Below, piece after piece: positions 51,760 through 61,465 of a stretch of DNA of 64,000 nucleotides. A program made the translations under genes and the position numbers. Origin of the DNA: Leptospira inadai serovar Lyme str. 10. Its GTDB lineage: Bacteria; Spirochaetota; Leptospiria; Leptospirales; Leptospiraceae. Location: positions 657,001 to 721,000 of the forward strand of contig NZ_AHMM02000017.1 in NCBI RefSeq assembly GCF_000243675.2, in the 5' to 3' direction. The notes under the pieces were generated by a model. It was not told the DNA's origin, made no database searches, and worked only from the letters and a program-made list of their open reading frames with translations. Within the stretch, counting starts at the first letter, position 1; every line of letters starts with the position of its first letter.

Positions 51760-52662
51760 CTAATGACCGGCACTCGCGGCCCAAATTCGATACCATTCTT
51801 CCCGCGTCAAATGGATACGAAACGCTTCCGCTGCGGACCGCAGACGACTAGTCTGATTCGTTCCTACGATCGGCAAAATACCGGCCGGATGAGCCAGAAA
51901 CCAAGCATAGAGAATCGCATCCGAAGACACTCCTTTGTCTTTAGCTAATTGCTCCAGAGCGTCGCGCACGGCTACTTCGCGCTCCCCCTTATGGGAAAAG
52001 ATACGTCCGCCCGCAGTCGGAGACCACGCCATCGGCCGAAACCGCAGTTCTTGCGCCTGATCAAAAGTCCCATCAGTCAAGGGAGAAAGATGTAAGGGAT
52101 GAAACTCTACCTGGTTCGTAACTAGCGGAAAATTCAAACGACTTTGCAGAAGCTGAAATTGCGAAGGAGTAAAATTAGAGACCCCGAAATGCAACGCCTT
52201 TCCCGCAGCGCGTAATTTAAAGAACGCCGACGCGACGGAATCCGCGTCCATTAAAAAATCGGGACGGTGAATCAACAAAAGATCGATCTTTTCGACGCCT
52301 AATTTTGCCAAAGAAGAATCGACCGATCCCAGAATATGCTCCTCGCTAGTATTATAATGTTTTAAATGAATGTTCGGATGTTTTACGCCCGGTATCTGGA
52401 TTCCGCATTTTGTCACGATCGTTATCGAATCTTTAAGACCGGGTTTCAAGCGAAGCGCTTTTCCAAAATGTTCCTCGTTTTGGTATTCGCCGTAAATGTC
52501 GGCGTGATCGAACGTATGAATGCCTAGCTCCAAGGAAAATTCGATTTTTTCCAAGATTCGCTGCGCTCCAAATCCTTGCGGATCGGAATGCAATCTCCAA
52601 CAGCCGAACACGAGTCTTGATAAGGCAGGACCTCCCGCAGTAAGCGAAATGGATGGAATCAT
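51760..52662 (-). CDS. Aldo/keto reductase
   Basis: 300 aa. NADPH-dependent TIM-barrel reductase. The tetrad is visible: Asp52 (FDHADIYG), Tyr57, Lys85 (VTKCGI) and His132 (LLIHRPD). C-terminal PIVGTNQTSRL supplies cofactor binding. Resembles YdhF-type enzymes. Substrate cannot be told. Convergent with the MDR gene, and the dispersed repeat copies lie just upstream. Confidence 0.92.
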   Translation of the reverse strand: MIPSISLTAGGPALSRLVFGCWRLHSDPQGFGAQRILEKIEFSLELGIHTFDHADIYGEYQNEEHFGKALRLKPGLKDSITIVTKCGIQIPGVKHPNIHLKHYNTSEEHILGSVDSSLAKLGVEKIDLLLIHRPDFLMDADSVASAFFKLRAAGKALHFGVSNFTPSQFQLLQSRLNFPLVTNQVEFHPLHLSPLTDGTFDQAQELRFRPMAWSPTAGGRIFSHKGEREVAVRDALEQLAKDKGVSSDAILYAWFLAHPAGILPIVGTNQTSRLRSAAEAFRIHLTREEWYRIWAASAGH

Positions 52663-52745
52663 TTTTTTCTCCCCGCCCCATCATGAGTCGCTAATCGCCA
52701 CCTCATCAAGATATTTTTAATTAGAATCCGGATGACTTTTTCTAT

Positions 52746-52942
52746 CAGAGGACAGAGGACTGAAGGCTGAGAACAGACGCGTTCGCTTTCAGAGGTCAGA
52801 GGACGGAAGACAGTAGCTGCTAGATGTTGGAAAGGTTAGAGAAGTAGAGGCAAAATCCACTATAACACAAAAATCTTCCTCTAGAACGTGGAATCTCCGC
52901 TTGTCAATGTTCTGTCCTCTGTCCTCTGTCTTCAGTCCTCTG
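52746..52942 (-). repeat. Dispersed repeat element, inverted copy
   Basis: Minus-strand copy of the element from 28.5 kb. Bounded by CAGAGGAC on the left and GTCCTCTG on the right. The body (CAACATCTAGCAGCTACTGTC, CGTTCTAGAGGAAGAT) is conserved, but the hairpin segment is replaced by extra tail units. Confidence 0.82.
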
Positions 52943-53024
52943 CAAAACAGATGCGCTCGCTTTGCTCACGCTAGACAGAAGCTGCTAGATGTTGGAAATG
53001 CTGGGGTAGGAGGAAGAATCTACT
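52943..53024 (-). repeat. Dispersed repeat element, truncated inverted copy
   Basis: Retains the 3' half only: CTACCCCAGCATTTCCAAC, GCAGCTTCTGTCTAGC and the hairpin at 52953-52971. Interrupted on the other side by unrelated AT-rich sequence. Tandem with the full inverted copy. Confidence 0.75.
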
Positions 53025-53165
53025 ATGTTTTTTAATTTATTAACAAGTCATTTACACACTTGAGCTGTCACCCCCCTGATACCCCAACATCGAAAATCCA
53101 GTAACACCTCGCTCCAACATAATTCGTTTTTAAAAAAATTGTTGCCAGGGAAATAGAAATAATTA

Positions 53166-53274
53166 TCTGTCCTCTGTCCTCTGTCCTCTGTCCTCTGTCC
53201 TCTGTCCTCTGTCCTCTGTCCTCTGTCCTCTGTCATCTGTCATCTGTCATCTGTCATCTGTCATCTGTCATCTG
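53166..53274. repeat. Heptanucleotide satellite: nine TCTGTCC then six TCTGTCA units
   Basis: Uninterrupted 7-bp units from 53166 to 53270 (plus a partial TCTG), first nine TCTGTCC, then six TCTGTCA. It ends five bases before the stop codon of the dioxygenase gene. The unit equals the tail unit of the dispersed element, so it probably expanded from one. Confidence 0.95.
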
Positions 53275-53278
53275 AATC

Positions 53279-54178
53279 TCATCCGATCCTAAAGCTTGTC
53301 ATGGACACCGTACTTTGGATTTTATCGTTATAGAACGAAATCTCTTCGTTCTTGCTGGCCAACGCCAACGAATACAACATAGGAATGTAATGTTCCGGCG
53401 TCGGAACTGCGAGCTGCGCCGCCGTACCTAAGTTTTGGTATTGCGAAAGTGCCTTGCCGTCTCGTTCGAGTATCAAAGCCTTAAAAGTCTCGTTCGCTTC
53501 CTTGGACCAGTCCGGAATTTCATTCTCGTTACGCCAATTGTACAATCGAAGATTGTGAACCAAATCGCCACTACCTACGATCAGCACGTCTTGGTCGCGT
53601 AAAGGTGCAAGCTCTTTGGCAAATTCATAATGCCAACCGGCCGGCTTCGTCGCATCTATACTTAGTTGCAAAACCGGAATCTCCGCTTTTGGATACATGT
53701 GGCGGAGAACACTCCAGGTGCCATGATCGAGTCCCCATTCATAATCTAAACCTAGCGGTTGAAACTTGGAAACGGTCGAAATTTCCTTTGCCAGTTCAGG
53801 ATCTCCGGGGGCCGGATACCGGACGTCGAAGAGTTCCTGAGGAAATCCGTAAAAATCATGGATCGTTTTGGGAGAATCCATCGCAGTAATATGAGTTCCC
53901 CGAGTAACCCAATGAGCCGAGACGCAGAGAATCGCTTTCGGTTGCGGAAGATTTTGGACGCTCGCAGCCCAGCCCTTCGTAAATTCGTTTTCACCGATGG
54001 CGTTCATCGGACTACCGTGCCCGACAAAAAAAACGGGGGTTTTACTCACTACAGTGTCTCCTTTTTTTCCGGTGAATAGTTTCCCGAAACCTAGTGCAAC
54101 TAGGAAAGAGCCGAAAGACCCGGCAAGAAACGCGCGGCGGGAAAACCCACCCCTTCTATCGGAGCCGATTCGATTCAT
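53279..54178 (-). CDS. Class III extradiol dioxygenase, DOPA 4,5-dioxygenase-like, Tat-exported
   Basis: 299 aa. The N-terminus has a twin-arginine signal (GGFSRRAFLAGSFGSFLVALGFGKL), so export of the folded protein is expected. The LigB/YgiD domain shows VGHGSPM with His54 and VSAHW with His89 as probable metal ligands, plus FYGFPQELFDVRYPAPGDPELA. YgiD relatives are normally cytoplasmic, so the Tat signal is notable. Substrate unproven. The stop lies beside the heptamer satellite. Confidence 0.85.
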   Translation of the reverse strand: MNRIGSDRRGGFSRRAFLAGSFGSFLVALGFGKLFTGKKGDTVVSKTPVFFVGHGSPMNAIGENEFTKGWAASVQNLPQPKAILCVSAHWVTRGTHITAMDSPKTIHDFYGFPQELFDVRYPAPGDPELAKEISTVSKFQPLGLDYEWGLDHGTWSVLRHMYPKAEIPVLQLSIDATKPAGWHYEFAKELAPLRDQDVLIVGSGDLVHNLRLYNWRNENEIPDWSKEANETFKALILERDGKALSQYQNLGTAAQLAVPTPEHYIPMLYSLALASKNEEISFYNDKIQSTVSMTSFRIG

Positions 54179-54242
54179 ACTCTATTGATTAGACTCGGCT
54201 GCTTGGGAATTGATTTAAGCGTAAACTATTTTTCTGGCAAAT

Positions 54243-55307
54243 CTAAAAAGATAATCCCGATTGTTTCCGATACAATTCGAAAACTTTCGGTCGAATCCTG
54301 GATTTTGAAAAATGTTGGTTGGAAGCTACTTTACCTTTTCTTAATTTACGCTGCTCTTCCTCCGGTAGTAAATGAATTTTTTGGCATTCCTTCGAACAAC
54401 AATCATCGAATTTTTCTGCACAGGCTTCGCACTGGATAAACAAAATATGGCAGGCGGGATTGGCGCAGTTTATATGACGCGCGGAGCTTGAGCCGCATTG
54501 ATGACACTCGCTGATGATTTCGCTACCGATCGTTTCCTGTAGTCGTTTATCAAAAACGAAATTCTTACCCCTAAATTTCGATTCTAGGCCCTTTTCCTTT
54601 ATTTCCGAAGCGTAAGATATGATTCCTCCGTGCAGTTGATACACGTTTCTAAACCCGTGGTGTTTCAAATATGCCGAAGCCTTCTCGCACCGGATTCCTC
54701 CGGTACAATACATTAAAACCTCTTTTTCCTTTTGGTCTTTTAACAATTCGACGATCATCGGAAGTTCTTCACGGAAAGTGTCGGACTGGGGAAGTATGGC
54801 TCGCTCGAAATGACCGATCTCCGATTCGTAATGATTTCTAACGTCGACCACGATCGTGTCCGGAGATTCGAGTTTTCCATTGAATTCTTCCGCCGATAAA
54901 TGAACTCCTACGTTTGTGACGTCGAAACTTCCGTCTTCCAACCCGTCGGCGACTATCTTATGCCTGACCCTGATTTCCAATTTTAGAAAAGAATGTCCGT
55001 CATCCTCGACCGCAATCTTGAACGGTACATTCTTAAATTCCTCCATCCCGTCCAAATAGTCCCGAAGGGCCTGAAAATTATGCTCAGGAACGGAAAGCTG
55101 CGCATTGATACCTTCTTTAGCCAGATAGATTCGCCCCAGCACGCCGATCTCTTCCCAATCCGAGTATAAACGATTGCGTAAAGAAGAGGGATCGGATAGA
55201 ATCACATATCGATAAAACGAGATCGTCTTTCTTCGAAACGGTTCGCTTTCCAATTTCTGCTTAAGTATATCTTTGCTATAAATATTATGCAGAGGCTTTT
55301 TATTCAT
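54243..55307 (-). CDS. trhO: tRNA uridine(34) hydroxylase TrhO (rhodanese family)
   Basis: 354 aa. N-terminal acylphosphatase-like part ([18 protein letters not shown]) followed by a rhodanese domain with the active-site loop [11 protein letters not shown] (Cys201). The C-terminus has many Cys ([31 protein letters not shown]) that likely bind zinc, as usual for the longer TrhO/YceA members. Makes 5-hydroxyuridine at the wobble position of tRNA. Confidence 0.92.
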   Translation of the reverse strand: MNKKPLHNIYSKDILKQKLESEPFRRKTISFYRYVILSDPSSLRNRLYSDWEEIGVLGRIYLAKEGINAQLSVPEHNFQALRDYLDGMEEFKNVPFKIAVEDDGHSFLKLEIRVRHKIVADGLEDGSFDVTNVGVHLSAEEFNGKLESPDTIVVDVRNHYESEIGHFERAILPQSDTFREELPMIVELLKDQKEKEVLMYCTGGIRCEKASAYLKHHGFRNVYQLHGGIISYASEIKEKGLESKFRGKNFVFDKRLQETIGSEIISECHQCGSSSARHINCANPACHILFIQCEACAEKFDDCCSKECQKIHLLPEEEQRKLRKGKVASNQHFSKSRIRPKVFELYRKQSGLSF

Positions 55308-55413
55308 ACTAAATGCCGATCATACCTTCCTAAAAATAGGTTTTGCAGTTCGCTTTCGATTGCAAGTCGAAAAAAGCTTTTCTTCCCGTCAGAGGATTTG
55401 TATTTCCATTTCC

Positions 55414-56175
55414 ATGCTCATTAAGAAAAAAAGAGTCGGAGCTCGGGACAAAATCTTAACCGGTGCCGATGCAAAAGCTTCCGAGATATCGCAGGAGCTC
55501 TCTAACCTAGCCGATCCGGCCAAAGCAAAAATCCTGGCAGGCTATTTTAAAACCGGCCCAGGAGAATATGCAGAAGGCGATATTTTTTTAGGCATACAAG
55601 TTCCTTCGCTGCGGAGAATCTCTAAAAAATATATTGGCTTACCGCTCAAAGAGATACAGGTTCTAGTTCGATCCAAACTTCACGAAGAGCGGGTAACCGG
55701 CTTTTTTATTCTTTGCGAAACCTTCTCCAAAACGGAAGAAATTTATCGAAAGCGATTGCATGATTTTTATCTAAAGAATCTCAAATACGTCAATAATTGG
55801 GACTTAGTGGACATGAGTGCCAGGATTATGATCGGCGAATATTTATTGGATAAGGATAGGAGCCTTTTGTACGCACTCGCAAAATCGAAGAATCTTTGGG
55901 AAAGGCGAATTTCCATCCTATCCACCTATGCATTTATCCGCGAAGGCGATTTTTCCGATACGATTCGGATTTCCGGAATTCTGCTGAAGGATTCGGAAGA
56001 TTTGATTCACAAAGCCGTAGGTTGGATGCTCCGAGAAGTCGGGAATCGGAATCTGCAAGCCGAAAGAAAATTTCTGGATAAAAACGCAGGGAAGATGCCT
56101 AGAACGATGCTCCGCTATGCGATCGAGAAATTTCCGGAACCCCTTCGGAAAAAATATTTGGAGTTCGGAAACTAG
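55414..56175 (+). CDS. DNA alkylation repair protein (AlkD-like)
   Basis: 253 aa from the ATG at MLIKKKRVG. HEAT-like repeats of the AlkD/DNA_alkylation family: GIQVPSLRRISKKYIGLPL, EERVTGFFILCETF, NNWDLVDMSARIMIGEYL and RRISILSTYAFIREGDF. Removes bulky or alkylated bases without flipping in characterised AlkD. The frame runs further upstream, but no better start is supported. Confidence 0.85.
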   Translation: MLIKKKRVGARDKILTGADAKASEISQELSNLADPAKAKILAGYFKTGPGEYAEGDIFLGIQVPSLRRISKKYIGLPLKEIQVLVRSKLHEERVTGFFILCETFSKTEEIYRKRLHDFYLKNLKYVNNWDLVDMSARIMIGEYLLDKDRSLLYALAKSKNLWERRISILSTYAFIREGDFSDTIRISGILLKDSEDLIHKAVGWMLREVGNRNLQAERKFLDKNAGKMPRTMLRYAIEKFPEPLRKKYLEFGN

Positions 56176-56352
56176 GAAGCTAGTCCGAATCTTCCTTACC
56201 CGAAAAAATATCCCGCCGAAGGACAAGCCGAACCTCTTTTTTCTAAAACCCGTTTCTCGGATCGGAATTTGTCCGGGGTTTCGTTAAAATAGAATACTTT
56301 CGGTCGGGAAATGGATTTCCCGAAAAACCGGTCGATTCATAAAGGAGGAAAG

Positions 56353-57714
56353 ATGGAATACGCGATCGTTTTATTGGTGGGCATACTTGTCGGATTTAGT
56401 CTGGCGTTTTTCTTAGCGAAGAGAGTATACGGTGGAGAATCGAAGGTCTCTCCCGCGGAACATGAAAAATTGAAACTGGAACTTGCCGGAATTCGAGCCA
56501 CCGAGCTTCGCTCGAAAGAAAGAACCGCTCAATTGGAAACGGACCTAAAATGCCTGTCCGACAAAAATACGCAGGCGATCGGAGCCTGGCAATCCATGAA
56601 AAAGGAATCCGACCTTTTGAAGGAGCGACTCGAAAACCAAAAGAAAGAATTCGAGGAGATGATTTCCAGATTAAAGGATGAATTTAAGAATCTTGCAAAT
56701 CAAGTCCTACTGGATAATTCCCAAAAATTCAATCAGCAAACACATGAAAAGTTAGGAGATCTTTTAAAACCCTTAAAGGAGAATATCGAGATTTTTGGGA
56801 AAAAAGTGGAATCTTCCACTCAGGAAACGAAGATCAGCGCCGCGACTCTCAAAGAACATATCTCCTCCTTGGTAAAAATGAACGAAAGCCTCCAGGCCGA
56901 AGCCAAAAATTTAGCCGAAGCGCTACGTGGCGACAAGAAAGCACAGGGAGATTGGGGCGAAGAAATTTTGGAAGGAATTTTGGAACGAAGCGGCCTTCGG
57001 GAAGGCGAAGAGTTCTTTCGACAAAACAGTTTTAAGGACGAAGAAGGGGAAAAACGTCCGGACGTCGTAGTTCGTTTACCTGGTAATCGTTGCGTAATTT
57101 TGGATTCTAAGGTTTCCCTGAACGCTTACGTTTCTTTTTATAGTACGGAGGACGAAAAGGAAAAGGATCTTTTTCTCGAACAGCATGCTAACGCATTAAG
57201 AAAACATGTAAAAGATTTATCCAGAAAGAATTATCAATATCTGGAAGGTTTGAATTCCCCCGATTTCGTCCTGATGTTTTTACATAACGAACCGGCCCTA
57301 TTTTGGGCCTTACAAAAGGATCCGGCCCTGGCTCTCGAGGCGTATCAACAAAATATTCTGATCGTGACTCCTTCTTCCTTAATGATTTCGCTTAAGATGG
57401 TATCGAATATATGGAGATTGGAGGATCAGGATCGGAATGCGAAAGAAATCGCTCGTCAGTCGGGTCTACTCCTCGAAAAGCTGGGCAATTTCGTAGGCGA
57501 TCTGGAAAAAGTCGGAGGGTCTTTAACGGCAACCCAAGGACATTACGATAATGCGATGAAAAAATTGAAAACCGGAAAAGGAAACGTACTTAAAAAAGCG
57601 GGAGAGATCATGGAACTCGGAGCGACCGTTTCCAAAGATGAGACCAAGAAGCGATTGGCCACATTTCTAAACGAGGAAGACGGGGATGAACCTAGCCTTT
57701 TGTCGCCCGATTAA
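56353..57714 (+). CDS. rmuC: DNA recombination protein RmuC
   Basis: 453 aa, AAGGAGG before the ATG. One N-terminal membrane anchor (AIVLLVGILVGFSLAFFLA), a long coiled coil (about 35-180) and the RmuC nuclease-like domain (GDWGEEILEGILERSGL; DVVVRLPGNRCVILDSKVSLNAY; PDFVLMFLHNEPALFWAL). Thought to limit inversions at repeats. Length normal. Confidence 0.94.
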   Translation: MEYAIVLLVGILVGFSLAFFLAKRVYGGESKVSPAEHEKLKLELAGIRATELRSKERTAQLETDLKCLSDKNTQAIGAWQSMKKESDLLKERLENQKKEFEEMISRLKDEFKNLANQVLLDNSQKFNQQTHEKLGDLLKPLKENIEIFGKKVESSTQETKISAATLKEHISSLVKMNESLQAEAKNLAEALRGDKKAQGDWGEEILEGILERSGLREGEEFFRQNSFKDEEGEKRPDVVVRLPGNRCVILDSKVSLNAYVSFYSTEDEKEKDLFLEQHANALRKHVKDLSRKNYQYLEGLNSPDFVLMFLHNEPALFWALQKDPALALEAYQQNILIVTPSSLMISLKMVSNIWRLEDQDRNAKEIARQSGLLLEKLGNFVGDLEKVGGSLTATQGHYDNAMKKLKTGKGNVLKKAGEIMELGATVSKDETKKRLATFLNEEDGDEPSLLSPD

Positions 57715-57720
57715 GGAATT

Positions 57721-59877
57721 TTAGGCAAGATCGGGGCCGGGAGCATATCGCTTCGCACGAATCGGCAATCGCTCCGTACAGCGTTTTAAATAAAGATTGG
57801 CCGCTTTGTCTCCGGGATAAACGCGTAAAGCATCCCGGAACGTTTCTCCGGCGTCCATATATCGTCCGGCAAAAAAAGCATCCAATCCTTTTTCATAATA
57901 TTCCTTCGAATTTCTGAAGGCCTCCCTTTCGGTGGCGCTTAAATAATCTCCGATTTCATAAATAAAAATCTCATCCATTTTTCCTTTGACTCGAATTTTA
58001 TCCAATTTTCGAATTAGAAAGCGATCGGGTTTTTCCAGAAGCGAAAAAGAATCGGCGCTGATTAGAATATTCGCCCCGTAATATTTCGTAAGGTGTTCCA
58101 AACGGGAAGCGACATGAACGGCCTCCGAAATCACCGTGCTCTCCATTCTCCCTTCGGCCCCGATTAGACCTAAAATTAACGACCCCGTATGGATTCCGAT
58201 TCCGACTCGAATCGCTCTTTCCCCGACCCTCTGCCGGTTATAGGAAAGAATTTCCGTCTGCATTTGAATAGCAGCATACACCGCATCGTCAGGCCGTTCC
58301 GAAAATAAGGCCATGATACCGTCGCCGAAATATTTATCCACAAAACCGTGATTTGTCCGAATTAACGGTTCCATCTTATTTAAATAATTATTAAGAAACT
58401 CGAAACTTTCCTTGCCGTTCATGCTTTCCGAAATTTCGGTGAAAGACCTGATATCGGAGAAAAGAATCGTCATTTTCTTTCTGATCTGGTCGCCGGGAAG
58501 TATATCGGCAATATTCCTTTTTTCTAAAAGTCCCAGAAAACGACGAGGAACAAAACGGCTATAGGTCATATTAAGCCTTAGCATCTCTTCGGTTAATAAT
58601 TCCTTTTCCTTATAGAGATCCCCGTATCGAGAAGACAATACGAAGGCTTCGATAAGTACGAGAGTTAAAAAACCGAAAGGTATCAAAAAGCGGATTCCCA
58701 AAATTTGATGAGCGGAAAGAACGTCCAAGACTCCCGTCGCGGATAGCGTAAAAAAACCGAATAATAACGGAGCGGCGTACGGTTTTTTATTCAGGACCGC
58801 GCGACAAAGCACGTAAACGGCCAGAATAATTGCGGCAAACAGGACCGCCTGATAATAAGGAATTACTTTCGAAGCTTCGGGAAATGGGAGAAGGGAACTT
58901 ACGGCGAAACCGCAGGCTAAAATATAAAACCCCCTTATCCAAACTTTCGGAAAGAATTCGGGAAACGTATGCCGCAAATAATGGAGTCCGAGCGGTAAGG
59001 AAATATAAAACGTCAAATATTCCAGTCGCATAGATGTCTCGTACCCCCAAAACGGAAAATACGATAAAAGGATCTTATCTTCGGTGACGAATAATCTTAC
59101 GAATAAAACCAAACAAAATAGACCGAACGGCAGAGGCGATCTATCTTTTCTCCGTATCAAAAACAAGCCTATATGATACAGAAACGTAAGGAAAAAGATT
59201 CCCCCGAAAAACAAATCCATATCTCGGAATTGCGAGATTTCCTTTCTGAGTTCCTCCGAGTCGCCGAATCGAATCCCGTACCAAAGACCTCCGGTCCGAT
59301 GATAAAAATTAGAAATTTCTAATGTAATCGATATTTCGGAAGAACTTTGATTCAATTCATGAAACGAAGGCCGGCTACCGGGGATGCTCGATTGTCGATC
59401 CGCGCCGGGAGTTCCCGAATTTAGAATCTTCTCGCCGTTTGCGTATAAAGTAAATGCTGTAGCCTGTCCCTTGGAATAAAAAGCGAATGCGTTGGAATGC
59501 TCAGGAAGAAGAAGCTTCAATTTCAGCGTACCGTAACCTGAACCGTTCCATGTCCCGGGTACGGTAAGCGAGCTCTTACTACCCGGTATCCTGTCCGAAG
59601 GGGACAAAAGACCGGGGTAGTATTCCCATTCGCCGTCCAAATCGATCAGCGGATGTTCGGCGACATTCCAATCCCTAAGATCTAAAATTCCGGCGACGGC
59701 CTTCGGGTGATAGAAAAGATTCTTTCGGCAGGAAGTAACGCAACTCCAAAGCAACAGAGACAAAAAGAGGAATTGAAACAGTCGAAAGATTTTAGCATTC
59801 CGACCATCGATTGGACCTAGTGTATTCAACGTTAAGTTCCCTGCGGTTTTCCGGGAACAATCCATAAAAATGCTCAT
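57721..59877 (-). CDS. Membrane adenylate/guanylate cyclase with 7TM-DISM-like N-terminus
   Basis: 718 aa. A hydrophobic leader, an extracellular domain of about 170 residues (LDGEWEYYPGLL type, as in 7TMR-DISMED2), seven membrane helices (about 225-420), a linker helix and a class III cyclase domain (about 455-630). Metal Asp in FSDIRSFTE and in KYFGDGIMALF are present; Lys before it favours ATP. The site usually reading VNxASR reads VHVASR. A C-terminal TPR-like tail follows. Convergent with rmuC. Confidence 0.88.
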   Translation of the reverse strand: MSIFMDCSRKTAGNLTLNTLGPIDGRNAKIFRLFQFLFLSLLLWSCVTSCRKNLFYHPKAVAGILDLRDWNVAEHPLIDLDGEWEYYPGLLSPSDRIPGSKSSLTVPGTWNGSGYGTLKLKLLLPEHSNAFAFYSKGQATAFTLYANGEKILNSGTPGADRQSSIPGSRPSFHELNQSSSEISITLEISNFYHRTGGLWYGIRFGDSEELRKEISQFRDMDLFFGGIFFLTFLYHIGLFLIRRKDRSPLPFGLFCLVLFVRLFVTEDKILLSYFPFWGYETSMRLEYLTFYISLPLGLHYLRHTFPEFFPKVWIRGFYILACGFAVSSLLPFPEASKVIPYYQAVLFAAIILAVYVLCRAVLNKKPYAAPLLFGFFTLSATGVLDVLSAHQILGIRFLIPFGFLTLVLIEAFVLSSRYGDLYKEKELLTEEMLRLNMTYSRFVPRRFLGLLEKRNIADILPGDQIRKKMTILFSDIRSFTEISESMNGKESFEFLNNYLNKMEPLIRTNHGFVDKYFGDGIMALFSERPDDAVYAAIQMQTEILSYNRQRVGERAIRVGIGIHTGSLILGLIGAEGRMESTVISEAVHVASRLEHLTKYYGANILISADSFSLLEKPDRFLIRKLDKIRVKGKMDEIFIYEIGDYLSATEREAFRNSKEYYEKGLDAFFAGRYMDAGETFRDALRVYPGDKAANLYLKRCTERLPIRAKRYAPGPDLA

Positions 59878-60045
59878 AACGGTAAAGAGCGAAATTTTAT
59901 TTCAAATCTATGATTTCCCGTCCGATCCGCGTCGCGATCATAAGCATATTCGGAAAGCTGTACTGTCAAGATAATTGTTCTGCTCGCCAAGAATCGGTTC
60001 GGTTTTTTCCTTTACCGGAGCTTCCTCTATCAGAAGCTTTCTCAC

Positions 60046-61011
60046 ATGCAAGAACGATCTTTAGCATCCATCTATTGCGGAGTTTTACTCTGCTCCTTTC
60101 TCTTTTCCTGCAACGATCAACTAAGAGGAAAGCCCACTCCGGCCATCCCCGAAATCGCGGGTCTTTATTTGAACGAAAAATCGACGGTTTGGGCCAAGGA
60201 CAATAAATTAAAAATACAGATGCTCTGGATCAGAAGAACCGCGCAGGGGGAGCTGGAGTTCGTTAACGAAACGTTAACTCGACTGCAATTCAGTATGAGC
60301 GAGAATCGCGAAGAAATGAAGCTGCGCTCGGGGAAAATAATCACGAGTGGACGTGAGCTTTTATTCTTTGAATCGATATACAAGGAGCTCCAAAGACTCT
60401 ACTCCGGCAAGAACACGGAGGATCCCAAAAATTGGGACGTAAAATCCTTCGGTCCCCTTATAAAAGTCAAGGAAGTGGGACGTCTATTAACGGAAGGTTC
60501 GGGAAGAAGTGCGGAAATCTCGGAAGATATGAACTCGATCCGATTCTCCAACGGAGAAGTATATAAAAGAATTGGAATGCCCCTTTTGGGAAGAATCAGC
60601 ATTTCGACTCCGAAATATAAGAAAGTAATCGATAACGACATTGCCGGGGTCGTTTACTATCATTTGCCCCCAGGTACTTATCCGGGTAAGGACGGCAAAG
60701 AGTATGTCGCCGCCTTTTTTTCTTCCACGGAAAATCTCTCCAATGAGATGTCCGTTCTCATAGGAGACGCATCCGGATCGATCACCGAAGTCTTCGAATA
60801 CGTGGCTATTATCGAGTTACGTCCAAAACTAGGCTCTAAGGAAATTTCCGTACCGCCCGCATTGAGTCCCGTTCTGCTGATAGGAACCGTGGATAAAAAA
60901 GCGATTTCCCAAAAAGAAGGGACAGAAGAGTTGATACGCAGATTAAAGCAGGATCCGAACGTTTCCAAGGAAGAGTTGATTCGGGAGTTGGAACGACTTA
61001 AGGCGAAATAA
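60046..61011 (+). CDS. Lipoprotein of unknown function
   Basis: 321 aa. Signal ends at S-F-L-F-S-C (Cys22). The mature chain starts with a small domain (IAGLYLNEKSTVWAKDNKLKI) and includes a C-terminal basic helix (EELIRRLKQDPNVSKEELI). No known domain. Divergent from the cyclase, convergent with the MarR operon. Confidence 0.75.
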   Translation: MQERSLASIYCGVLLCSFLFSCNDQLRGKPTPAIPEIAGLYLNEKSTVWAKDNKLKIQMLWIRRTAQGELEFVNETLTRLQFSMSENREEMKLRSGKIITSGRELLFFESIYKELQRLYSGKNTEDPKNWDVKSFGPLIKVKEVGRLLTEGSGRSAEISEDMNSIRFSNGEVYKRIGMPLLGRISISTPKYKKVIDNDIAGVVYYHLPPGTYPGKDGKEYVAAFFSSTENLSNEMSVLIGDASGSITEVFEYVAIIELRPKLGSKEISVPPALSPVLLIGTVDKKAISQKEGTEELIRRLKQDPNVSKEELIRELERLKAK

Positions 61012-61015
61012 CCGA

Positions 61016-61465
61016 TTAAACATCGCAGAGGTCCTGCAACCTTTTCAGAAATTCCTTTCTTCCTTTACCGAGGGAGAGAAAAAATCGTTCGTCAAAGGCC
61101 TCGACCTGATGCACTGCCTCCTGCAATAGTTTTTGGCCTTCATTCGTAACTTCCACGAGTTTCGCTCTGGTGTCCGAGTTGTGTGCGAATCTGCGAACGA
61201 GTTTTTTTCTTTCTAACGTGCGTAGTACGGTCGAAGTCGTCATCGGGTCCGTTTTCGCTTGGTCGGAAATTCGAATTTGAGTCGTTTCCTCCTGGGAACA
61301 CTGCAACCAGTAGGTTACGGCGAGCAATACGAATTGTGCGTGCGTAAGACCCAGAGGTTCGAGTATTTTTCGAATCTCCCTTTGCCAAAGATTGGAAACC
61401 TGCCAAAGCAAAAAGCCGGGGCTTTCCTCGGCTTTTTCGAATCCAAAAACTTCATCCTTCGACAT
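61016..61465 (-). CDS. MarR-family transcriptional regulator
   Basis: 149 aa. The winged-helix core is clear: LGLTHAQFVLLAVTYWL, then RISDQAKTDPMTTSTVLRTLERKKLVRR as recognition helix and wing (NSDTRAKLVEVTNEGQKLL). It is last in the operon and overlaps the EVE gene by 14 bases, so autoregulation of the unit is likely. Confidence 0.9.
   Translation of the reverse strand: MSKDEVFGFEKAEESPGFLLWQVSNLWQREIRKILEPLGLTHAQFVLLAVTYWLQCSQEETTQIRISDQAKTDPMTTSTVLRTLERKKLVRRFAHNSDTRAKLVEVTNEGQKLLQEAVHQVEAFDERFFLSLGKGRKEFLKRLQDLCDV

Noticed and set aside
53048..53236. Minus-strand frame encoding TEDRGQR repeats
   Set aside because: Simply the heptamer satellite read in frame; no gene features.
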